From contig DAOUMU010000072.1 of assembly GCA_034409055.1 (NCBI GenBank), positions 1 through 6,425 on the forward strand: a stretch of DNA of 6,425 nucleotides. The letters run 5' to 3'. A program made the position numbers and the translations under genes. Positions within the stretch are counted from its first letter, which is position 1; the number at the start of each line of letters is the position of its first letter. Under the pieces are notes generated by a model, which was not told the origin of the DNA, made no database searches, and was given only the letters and a program-made list of their open reading frames with translations. This document shows positions 1 to 5,075 of the stretch, piece by piece. This stretch comes from DAOUMU01 sp034409055. Lineage in GTDB: Bacteria > Chloroflexota > Anaerolineae > 4572-78 > J111.

Positions 1-1692
1 GGCCGGGAACTGTGGCCGCCCTACGAGGTTGAGCGCCGGATTGAAGTTCCTCCCCTGATTACTAGCGGAGCCAGGCCCCAGGCCATCATCGCCGACCGGG
101 GGGGTACCGTTACCACGCTCCAGCGCCCTCTCAGCGCGGCCGAGCATGAAGCGACCGGTCACTGGCTTGAGGCGGCTTCAGCTTATGCCGCTCTGGGCCA
201 ACTCAGCCGGGGCGCGGCTCTGTTTGAAGCCCAGGCCGAACCGTTCAAAGCGGCCCAACTGTGGCAGGCAACCGGCAAGCTGGAACAGGCCGCCGGGCAG
301 TACGAAATCGCCAGGGCCTGGGCACGGGCCGCCGAACTGTGGCAACAACTGAACCGGCCACTCAAGCAGGCTGAGGCCTTGGAACAGTATGTCCGTTCCC
401 TATCAAGTGAGGCGACCAGCGATGAGACCCTGGCCAAGGCCTGGGAAAGCGCGGGCCGGGCCTTTGCGGTAGCCGGAGCGTCTGACCGGGCGGAAGCCTG
501 CCAGCGGGAAGTGGTTCGCTATCGCCGCCTGCCCTATCTGGAGGTCGAAGTTGAGCACGAGGGCCTGCTTCTCAACGCCTGGACCCGGCTGCGATTTATC
601 GTCCACAACCGGGGGCATGGCCTGGCCCATCATCTTATCATCCGCGCTTATGGTGGCCAGTTTGAAGGGCAGGTGGCCGAAACCCGCCAGATTATCAGCC
701 TGCCGGCCGGCCAACGCCAGGAAGATTGGCTCGACGTCCGGCCCCTGGCCTACGGGGACAGCGTGCCCTTGCGGGTCAGCATAAATTACCAGGATGGGGC
801 GGGGAACGATTATCCCTGGGAGAAAACGATTTACCTGTTGGTGGCCCAACCCGGTGAACGGCCTCCTGTTCAGGAGAAACAACCGGCCGGGCGTGGGGCG
901 ACCCGATGGGTTTTGGATGCCTCACGAGTCCCCCTGGGGCCTATCCGCCAGCGGTGGGCCTTGCTGGTGGGGATTAATCGCTACGTTGACTCCAGTTTCG
1001 CTCCCCTCAAATTTTGCGTGAACGACGTCGTCGTCCTGGCAGAAACACTGAAAAAGGTGGGCTACACGGTCGTGACCTTACACGACGAGGCTCCTGAAGC
1101 ACGGCTCCAGCCGGACAACGAGAACATCGAAGCCGAACTGGTCAAACTGTGCCAGGTGGCCCAAGCCGAGGATTTACTCTGGGTTCACTTTGCCGGCCAC
1201 GGCCAGGTCCACCAGGGCCGGCCCCTTCTGATTACCAAGCGCACCCGGCGCACCACCCTGGCCAAAACCGGCTTGCCCCTGGCAGAGGTAGAAAAACAGA
1301 TGCGGGCCAGCGCCGCCCGTCGCCTGGTGCTGACCCTGGATGCCTGCCACGTTGGGGTTGAGATCGGCCGCAGGGGTTCCGACCCTGAGTTCATTCGCCA
1401 TGCCCACGACCTGGCCGAAGGTTTTGCCATGATTGCGGCCAGTACGGCCCAGCAACAGGCCCAGGAATGGGAAAAGAAAAAGCACGGTGTCTTTACCTAC
1501 TATCTCCTGGCAGGTCTAACCGGGCAGGCCGCTCGTCAGGACAACCGGTTCGTGACGATGGATGATCTTAAGACCTACATACTCGATAGTTTACGCCGTT
1601 GGAGCGTGGAGAACGACGGCTTAATCCAGGAACCCTCTGCCCGCGCCGAGGGTCTGGGGGATATGATTCTGGCCGATTATCGAACCGGCTGA
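1..1692 (+). CDS. Caspase-like (peptidase C14) protein with helical repeats, 5'-truncated by the window edge
   Basis: The frame is open from base 1, so this is the last 563 residues of a longer protein; the start lies outside the window. A TTG at 379 is internal, because coding-like sequence continues upstream of it. In visible numbering, residues about 50-150 are Ala/Leu/Trp-rich helical repeats resembling TPRs (ELWQQLNRPLKQAEALEQ). Residues about 178-285 look like a beta-sandwich of CARDB type (RLRFIVHNRGHGLAHHL). Residues about 316-560 form a caspase-like domain beginning WALLVGINRY. The probable catalytic dyad is His400 in HFAGHG (nt 1198-1200) and Cys449 in LDACHVG (nt 1345-1347). Such proteases are predicted to be cytosolic and to act in bacterial conflict or regulated cell-death systems; here that is inferred from the family. 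No signal peptide or membrane segment is visible in this part. The missing N-terminus could carry a sensor, NTPase or adaptor domain. The domain call is firm; substrate and partners are unknown. Confidence 0.88.
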   Translation, partial: GRELWPPYEVERRIEVPPLITSGARPQAIIADRGGTVTTLQRPLSAAEHEATGHWLEAASAYAALGQLSRGAALFEAQAEPFKAAQLWQATGKLEQAAGQYEIARAWARAAELWQQLNRPLKQAEALEQYVRSLSSEATSDETLAKAWESAGRAFAVAGASDRAEACQREVVRYRRLPYLEVEVEHEGLLLNAWTRLRFIVHNRGHGLAHHLIIRAYGGQFEGQVAETRQIISLPAGQRQEDWLDVRPLAYGDSVPLRVSINYQDGAGNDYPWEKTIYLLVAQPGERPPVQEKQPAGRGATRWVLDASRVPLGPIRQRWALLVGINRYVDSSFAPLKFCVNDVVVLAETLKKVGYTVVTLHDEAPEARLQPDNENIEAELVKLCQVAQAEDLLWVHFAGHGQVHQGRPLLITKRTRRTTLAKTGLPLAEVEKQMRASAARRLVLTLDACHVGVEIGRRGSDPEFIRHAHDLAEGFAMIAASTAQQQAQEWEKKKHGVFTYYLLAGLTGQAARQDNRFVTMDDLKTYILDSLRRWSVENDGLIQEPSARAEGLGDMILADYRTG

Positions 1693-1734
1693 AACATAGG
1701 AATGAGAATTAACTTTCCCATTTGCTCCCGTTGG

Positions 1735-1758
1735 ACACCTGCACTTGTGCGCAGGTGT
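1735..1758. repeat. Hairpin after the caspase-like gene
   Basis: ACACCTGC at 1735-1742 pairs exactly with GCAGGTGT at 1751-1758 across an 8-base loop. GGAC just upstream can also pair with GTCC at about 1763-1766 around a bulge. The hairpin lies 42 bases past the stop codon of the caspase-like gene. It has no run of T after it, so it is not a standard intrinsic terminator, though it may protect the mRNA 3' end. The same words recur at 1792-1799 (ACACCTGC) and 1846-1851 (GCAGGT), which suggests a larger folded or duplicated element. Confidence 0.5.
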
Positions 1759-1916
1759 AGATGTCCAGCGGTTTATGGCCCGGATTTGTCAACACCTGCA
1801 GTGCGAAGACCTGTGCAGCTCTGCTGCCTCCCTGTGGGACTGCGCGCAGGTTATACGGAGTAGCTTAAATATATGCGGCTTGATGGTAATTGATAGATTC
1901 TAAGCCGCCCCCCTAA

Positions 1917-1931
1917 CCCCCCAAAGGGGGG
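1917..1931. repeat. C6-AAA-G6 palindrome
   Basis: Six C, three A and six G in a row form a 6-bp stem with a three-base loop. It sits at the left edge of the first 67-bp repeat; the second copy has the AAA-G6 half but not the C6 half. It may be a recombination or insertion edge rather than a regulatory hairpin. Confidence 0.5.
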
Positions 1932-1989
1932 AATTTGGGCAGTGCTCCCCCCGCTGGGGGGTTGAGGGGGCCACCCAAGACGCTAAATC
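1923..1989. repeat. 67-bp direct repeat, copy 1
   Basis: This copy matches 2025-2091 at 62 of 67 positions with no gaps. It contains C6-GCT-G6 (1947-1961), a stable three-base-loop hairpin, and runs from AAAGGGGGGAATTTGGGC to GCTAAATC. It lies inside the segment bounded by the 14-bp inverted repeat. It is probably one member of a dispersed intergenic repeat family, but this window alone cannot show copies elsewhere. Confidence 0.8.
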
Positions 1990-2024
1990 AGTCACCAACT
2001 CGGTATAACTCTACTCCGTATAAC

Positions 2025-2091
2025 AAAGGGGGGAATTTGGGCATCGCTCCCCCCGCTGGGGGGTTGGGGGGGCCATCCAAGACACTAAATC
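2025..2091. repeat. 67-bp direct repeat, copy 2
   Basis: This is the second copy, offset by 102 bases from the first. It starts exactly where the right arm of the 14-bp inverted repeat ends (2024/2025). It keeps the C6-GCT-G6 hairpin at 2049-2063. The five differences from copy 1 are all substitutions, which suggests a fairly recent duplication. Confidence 0.8.
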
Positions 2092-2236
2092 CGGATTGGG
2101 CTGGTTTTATCCGCGTTTTTCTGCCAATCTTTAGACACCTTCTCACCAATTCCCCCATAAAATTCATAACTTTTACAAGTTCCCTCCACAAAATCTCCAC
2201 AATTTATGGTTAAAATTAGATGTGTTTCAGATGTTA

Positions 2237-2286
2237 TTACGTGTTACGTGCCAAAAAACACGCAATACGTAACACGCAACACGATG
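2237..2286. repeat. Heptanucleotide array arranged as an inverted repeat
   Basis: Two TTACGTG units (2237-2250) are followed by CC and A6, then CACGCAA, TACGTAA, CACGCAA and CACGATG (2259-2286). The two halves are reverse-complement versions of one 7-base unit, so the tract can fold into a hairpin; the longest exact pairing is CGTGTTACGT (2240-2249) with ACGTAACACG (2267-2276). It ends 78 bases before the start of the bc cluster. The design resembles the heptamer short tandem repeats (STRR) known from filamentous cyanobacteria. Confidence 0.65.
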
Positions 2287-2347
2287 TTTTGAAATGCTCT
2301 GACTCAAATGAAACACATACGAATAAGATCAAATATCAAATTTTAGT

Positions 2348-2355
2348 GAAGGGAG
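2348..2355 (+). promoter_or_regulatory. Ribosome binding site for the Gly-Gln repeat protein
   Basis: GAAGGGAG lies nine bases upstream of the GTG at 2365. It supports that GTG as the start, since no in-frame ATG with a comparable site precedes the membrane segment. Confidence 0.65.
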
Positions 2356-2364
2356 TTTTATATC

Positions 2365-2997
2365 GTGACAAAGAAAATCGTTGTTGGTACTTTAATCGCT
2401 ATTTTGTTGGGGGCTATTATTGTTGGTGCTTATGATACTTATCGAGGGACCAGCACCCTGGCGGATGATGCCCGTTCGGTTGTTGATCAATTGCAGCCTG
2501 ATTGGGACCAGGATAGTCGCGGGCAGGGCCAGGGACAAGGTCAGGGTCAAGGCCAGGGACAAGGTCAGGGTCGAGGCCAGGGGCAAGGTCAGGGTCGAGG
2601 CCAGAACCAAGACCAAAGCCAAGGTCAGGGTCAGGGACGAGGTCAGGGCCGTCAGGCAGGTGGTGGCAATGGTTCAGGGACGCCTCAAGCGCTGGAGCAT
2701 GACTGGCTGACCGTGACCGGAACGGTGGTTTCTGCCGATCAGCAAAGCATCACGGTCGATACCGTGGAAATGGGCCAACTCGTGCTGCAACTGGGACCGC
2801 CCAGATTTGCCGATCAGCAAGAGGTTATCTTTAACCCTGGTGATACCGTCACTATTCTCGGCTTTGAGGGTGAAAATGCTATGTTCCAGGCCGGACAGGT
2901 TACGAATGATACCACCGGCGTTAGCTTGCACTTGCGCGATCCCAACGGACGTCCCCTGTGGGCCGGTCGAGGCCAGGGGCGAGGCCAGGGTCAATAA
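2365..2997 (+). CDS. Membrane-anchored Gly-Gln repeat protein with C-terminal beta domain, unknown function
   Basis: I do not recognise this 210-residue protein. It starts at GTG with a good ribosome site. Residues about 4-22 (KIVVGTLIAILLGAIIVGA) are a hydrophobic anchor or signal, placing the rest outside the cytoplasmic membrane. An acidic stretch (residues 33-51, DDARSVVDQLQPDWDQD) precedes a Gly-Gln/Gly-Arg repeat (residues 53-96). Residues about 113-200 look beta-rich and OB-like: LTVTGTVVSAD, then QLVLQLGP, NPGDTVTILGF, and LHLRDPNGRPLWAG. The protein ends in GRGQGRGQGQ, repeating the internal motif. It has no Cys and no haem motif, so it is unlikely to carry a haem or Fe-S cofactor. 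Its stop codon is 29 bases before the cytochrome b start, so it is probably co-transcribed with the bc genes and could be an assembly, stability or docking factor. That role is inferred only from position. Confidence 0.82.
   Translation: MTKKIVVGTLIAILLGAIIVGAYDTYRGTSTLADDARSVVDQLQPDWDQDSRGQGQGQGQGQGQGQGQGRGQGQGQGRGQNQDQSQGQGQGRGQGRQAGGGNGSGTPQALEHDWLTVTGTVVSADQQSITVDTVEMGQLVLQLGPPRFADQQEVIFNPGDTVTILGFEGENAMFQAGQVTNDTTGVSLHLRDPNGRPLWAGRGQGRGQGQ
2527..2622 (+). repeat. 24-bp tandem repeat encoding GQGQGQGQ/GQGQGQGR
   Basis: Three near-identical 24-bp units (2527-2550, 2551-2574, 2575-2598) are followed by a degenerate fourth (2599-2622, GQNQDQSQ). The units share GGCCAGGGACAAGGTCAG with one or two substitutions. 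Similar codons continue to about 2652. The period is a multiple of three, so a change in copy number would keep the frame; this makes the tract a likely site of length variation between strains. Confidence 0.8.
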
Positions 2998-3015
2998 AAA
3001 ACCTCATTGACGACC

Positions 3016-3020
3016 GGGAG
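3016..3020 (+). promoter_or_regulatory. Ribosome binding site fixing the cytochrome b start
   Basis: GGGAG lies six bases before the ATG at 3027. It favours that start over the in-frame ATG at 2958, which would overlap the end of the upstream gene and add 23 residues of non-conserved character. Confidence 0.65.
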
Positions 3021-3026
3021 AAACCA

Positions 3027-4421
3027 ATGTCAAAACCAAGTACCGAGACTCAATCCTTAACTTCTCTTTTCCAGCGGGTGCGGGATTCCATCTTTCGCGG
3101 TCCCCTCTCTCCTCAAAGTGACCGCGAACGCAAGCTGATGGTGCTGGATAGCCTGATTTTGCACCTTCACCCCAGTACCGTGCCCGAAAAAACGCTCCGC
3201 CTCAACCTGACCTGGGGGCTGGGGGGGATGGCGGCCGTTCTGATGGTGATCTTACTGGTGACCGGGGTGATGCTTATGTTCGTTTATACCCCTTCACCGG
3301 CCCAGGCCTACGACGATATTTTAAACTTGCAAACCAACGTCTGGTTTGGGCAACTGGTGCGCAACCTCCATCACTGGAGCGGCAACGCTATGATTGTGGT
3401 TGTCTTTCTGCACATGCTGCGCGTCTTTTTCACCGGTGGCTTTCGTCACCCCCGCCAATTTAATTGGGTGTTAGGCATTATCCTGCTCCTGTTGACCGTT
3501 GGGGCTAATTTTACCGGCTACCTGTTACCCTGGGATCAACTGGCTTATTGGGCCATTACCGTCGGTACCGGCTTGATTGAGTATATCCCCCTGGTCGGCA
3601 AATGGATCCAAACGGTTATTCTGGGTGGCCCGGAGGTGGGCGCGGCTACCTTGCTGAACTTCTACGGGCTCCATATTGCCCTCATCCCCATCGGCCTGTT
3701 GGCCTTTATGTCCTTTCACTTCTGGCGGGTGCGTAAGGATGGCGGCGTGGTCGTTCCTCGCGCTCCGGACGAAGCGATCGAAAAAAAGGTCAAGCGGGTG
3801 GTGACCATCCCCCAGCTTGTTGTGCGTGAACTGGTGGTGGCCCTGGTCTTGATTGCCGTGATCTTTATTTTTGCTATGCTGGTCAACGCCCCCCTGGAAG
3901 AGCTGGCCAATCCCGACCAGAGTCCCAACCCGGCCAAAGCTCCCTGGTATTTTATGGGCATCCAGGAGTTGTTGCTGCATTTCCATCCCTTGATTGCTGC
4001 CCTGGTCATTCCCGGCACGGTCCTGGCTGTGCTGGTGATACTGCCCTATCTGGATGCCGATTTGGACAGTGTCGGGGTCTGGTTTCGCTCTGACAAGGGG
4101 CGGCGTATGGGCCTGCTGGCCGCCGGCATCGGCCTGGTGGCGACCCCGCTGCTGGTCGTGGCCGATGAGTATGTCCTGAATTTTGCCGGCTGGTTGCCCA
4201 GCGTGCCCACCATCATCAGCAACGGGGTTGTGCCCCTGGTCATCCTTCTACTGATCCTGATCGGTTTTTATGATGGCATGAAAAAGAGGTTTGTAGCTAC
4301 CAACTGCGAAACCATTCAGGCCACTTTTATCCTGTTGTTGGTTTCTTTTATCATCTTAACCGCGATCGGTATCTGGTTTAGAGGACCGGGTATGGCCCTG
4401 ATGTGGCCCTGGGAGGTATAG
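3027..4421 (+). CDS. Cytochrome b of a quinol:cytochrome c oxidoreductase (b6 and subunit-IV-like parts fused)
   Basis: This 464-residue membrane protein is the quinol-oxidising core of a bc complex. The four haem ligands are visible: His115 and His129 (LHHWSG...FLHMLR), and His216 and His231 (GLHIALIP...SFHFWR). The spacings of 14 and 15 are those of plastid/cyanobacterial cytochrome b6, not of mitochondrial cytochrome b (14 and 14). The N-terminal part (about 1-240, four helices) resembles b6 and the C-terminal part (about 260-464, four or five helices) resembles subunit IV with extra helices, in one chain. The Qo motif PEWY is replaced by APWY (305-308), within NPAKAPWYFMGIQELL. The Cys that binds haem c_n in b6 (YCLGG) aligns with Gly64 (WGLGG), and the only Cys is Cys427, so no c_n haem is expected. 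The stop codon abuts the Rieske ATG, which indicates coupled expression. Confidence 0.96.
   Translation: MSKPSTETQSLTSLFQRVRDSIFRGPLSPQSDRERKLMVLDSLILHLHPSTVPEKTLRLNLTWGLGGMAAVLMVILLVTGVMLMFVYTPSPAQAYDDILNLQTNVWFGQLVRNLHHWSGNAMIVVVFLHMLRVFFTGGFRHPRQFNWVLGIILLLLTVGANFTGYLLPWDQLAYWAITVGTGLIEYIPLVGKWIQTVILGGPEVGAATLLNFYGLHIALIPIGLLAFMSFHFWRVRKDGGVVVPRAPDEAIEKKVKRVVTIPQLVVRELVVALVLIAVIFIFAMLVNAPLEELANPDQSPNPAKAPWYFMGIQELLLHFHPLIAALVIPGTVLAVLVILPYLDADLDSVGVWFRSDKGRRMGLLAAGIGLVATPLLVVADEYVLNFAGWLPSVPTIISNGVVPLVILLLILIGFYDGMKKRFVATNCETIQATFILLLVSFIILTAIGIWFRGPGMALMWPWEV
4411..4416 (+). promoter_or_regulatory. Ribosome binding site of the Rieske gene inside the cytochrome b 3' end
   Basis: GGGAGG lies within the last codons of cytochrome b, five bases from the ATG at 4422 and eight from the ATG at 4425. 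The second spacing is closer to ideal, so the true protein may begin one residue later. Placement inside the upstream gene suggests translational coupling of the two subunits. Confidence 0.6.
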
Positions 4422-4928
4422 ATGATGACGACGACACAACCTGAAACAACCAACCAAACTGAGCCTACCCGGCGTGACTTCCTGAAGCTGGCCTGGACAG
4501 GTCTGGGCCTGTTAGCCCTGGCCGAAGCGGGGGGGATGGCCATAGCCTTCTCCCTGCCCCGCATCGCCGAGGGAGAATTTGGCAGTGTGGTTACCGTTGG
4601 CGCGGTTGATGATTTTCCGGCCAACTCTGTCACCCCCTTCAACCAGGGACGCTTTTATCTCTCGCGCCTGGCCGATGGCGGGTTTCTGGCCCTGTACCGT
4701 AAATGTACCCACCTGGGCTGTAGCGTGCCCTGGGAACAGGCGAACAATCAATTTGTGTGTCCCTGTCACGCTTCCGCCTTTGATGTCAAAGGGGACGTGC
4801 TTAATCCACCGGCTCCCCGGGCCTTAGACCTTTTCCCGGTGATGATAGAAGATGGCCTGGTCAAAGTGGACACCGGCACGGTCATTCAGCGGGATAAGTT
4901 TGAGCCGTCGCAGGTGGTGTACCCTTAG
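4422..4928 (+). CDS. Rieske [2Fe-2S] iron-sulfur protein, Tat-exported
   Basis: This 168-residue protein is the Rieske subunit, which takes the first electron from quinol at cytochrome b and passes it to the cytochrome c. A Tat signal (TRRDFLKLAW, Arg17-Arg18) precedes one hydrophobic helix (about 22-45), which would anchor the folded cluster domain outside the membrane. Cluster ligands are Cys95 and His97 in CTHLGC, and Cys113 and His116 in CPCHASAF; Cys100 and Cys115 are placed to form the usual disulfide. A proline loop follows (NPPAPRALDLF, about 128-138). Two deviations stand out: the usual CPCHGS reads CPCHAS, and the Tyr that tunes high-potential Rieske proteins is Phe120. Both fit a lower-potential, possibly menaquinol-using enzyme; this is inference. 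The start may be Met1 or Met2. Confidence 0.96.
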   Translation: MMTTTQPETTNQTEPTRRDFLKLAWTGLGLLALAEAGGMAIAFSLPRIAEGEFGSVVTVGAVDDFPANSVTPFNQGRFYLSRLADGGFLALYRKCTHLGCSVPWEQANNQFVCPCHASAFDVKGDVLNPPAPRALDLFPVMIEDGLVKVDTGTVIQRDKFEPSQVVYP

Positions 4929-4930
4929 GG

Positions 4931-4974
4931 GAATCTGCGAATCTGCGAATGGCGAATGGCGAATCTGCGAATGG
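4931..4974 (+). repeat. Short tandem repeat GAATCTGC/GAATGGC after the Rieske gene
   Basis: Consecutive units read GAATCTGC, GAATCTGC, GAATGGC, GAATGGC, GAATCTGC and GAATGG, mixing 8- and 7-base periods. The array begins two bases after the Rieske stop codon. It is one of three short-period intergenic arrays in the window. No coding or terminator character is visible. Confidence 0.8.
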
Positions 4975-4988
4975 AGTTATCACGAGTG

Positions 4989-5016
4989 TTGACACACCAC
5001 CAATGATGAAAATATC
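4989..5016 (+). promoter_or_regulatory. Possible promoter for the cytochrome c gene
   Basis: A perfect TTGACA (4989-4994) is followed after 16 bases by AATATC (5011-5016), a poor -10 match. It lies in the 147-base gap before the triple-haem cytochrome gene and would give a short leader containing the palindrome at 5023-5048. The weak -10 keeps this tentative; read-through from the Rieske gene is the alternative. Confidence 0.25.
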
Positions 5017-5022
5017 CGTACC

Positions 5023-5048
5023 GTAGGGCAAACTTAAGTTTGTCCTAC
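5023..5048. promoter_or_regulatory. 26-bp near-perfect palindrome in the cytochrome c leader
   Basis: The sequence GTAGGGCAAACTT and the following 13 bases are reverse complements except one G/T pair (5028 with 5043), which can pair as G-U in RNA. It ends 27 bases before the ATG at 5076 and 13 bases before the ribosome site. It could be a dimer operator or an RNA hairpin at the mRNA 5' end. No T run follows, so an intrinsic terminator is unlikely. Confidence 0.55.
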
Positions 5049-5061
5049 CAGGTCTATTTAC

Positions 5062-5067
5062 AGAGGA
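5062..5067 (+). promoter_or_regulatory. Ribosome binding site fixing the cytochrome c start
   Basis: AGAGGA lies eight bases upstream of the ATG at 5076. It selects this ATG over the in-frame TTG at 5040, which falls inside the palindrome and would put charged residues ahead of the signal sequence. Confidence 0.65.
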
Positions 5068-5075
5068 AAGCGATA

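Larger units (their letters stand above)
1850..2024. repeat. 175-bp segment bounded by a perfect 14-bp inverted repeat
   Basis: GTTATACGGAGTAG at 1850-1863 is the exact reverse complement of CTACTCCGTATAAC at 2011-2024. The right arm is partly duplicated just inside: TCGGTATAAC at 2000-2009 and TCCGTATAAC at 2015-2024, a 15-base period. There is no ORF with transposase character inside, so if this is mobile it would be a non-autonomous MITE-like element. I see no flanking target-site duplication, so a folded repeat of another kind is equally possible. Confidence 0.55.
1693..2364. other. Repeat-rich non-coding region between the caspase-like gene and the bc cluster
   Basis: These 672 bases carry no credible gene. 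In order they hold: a GC-rich block with alternating ACACCTGC and GCAGGT words (1735-1851), a segment bounded by a 14-bp inverted repeat (1850-2024), two 67-bp direct repeats (1923-1989, 2025-2091), an AT-rich stretch (about 2130-2236), a heptanucleotide inverted array (2237-2286) and the AT-rich leader of the next gene. The small ORFs here are translations of the repeats and lack ribosome binding sites. Any promoter for the downstream cluster most likely lies at about 2200-2345, but no convincing -35/-10 pair was found. Confidence 0.75.

Noticed and set aside
379..1692. Caspase-like gene starting at TTG 379
   Set aside because: The frame is open and coding-like back to base 1, with helical repeats continuing across 379, and there is no ribosome site before the TTG.
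1988..2200. 70-residue minus-strand ORF in the repeat region
   Set aside because: It is composed of repeat and AT-rich leader sequence, with no recognisable domain or start signal.
1935..2213. 92-residue ORF rich in PPAGGLGGP
   Set aside because: It is a translation of the two 67-bp repeats and the AT-rich stretch; the repeated peptide mirrors the DNA repeat and there is no ribosome site.
2220..2435. 71-residue plus-strand ORF across the heptamer array
   Set aside because: It overlaps the start of the Gly-Gln protein, crosses the inverted heptamers and shows no protein-like composition.
2392..2710. Alternative-frame ORFs across the GQ repeat (Leu/Thr-rich on minus, Val/Arg/Lys-rich on plus)
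   Set aside because: A repeat whose period is a multiple of three opens several frames. Only the 2365 frame has a ribosome site, a membrane anchor and a structured C-terminal domain.
2958..3026. N-terminal extension of cytochrome b from ATG 2958
   Set aside because: It overlaps the upstream gene and encodes its repeat in another frame; GGGAG at 3016-3020 points to ATG 3027.
5040..5075. Cytochrome c start at TTG 5040
   Set aside because: The TTG lies inside the palindrome. ATG 5076 has a good ribosome site and directly begins a KK-plus-hydrophobic signal sequence.
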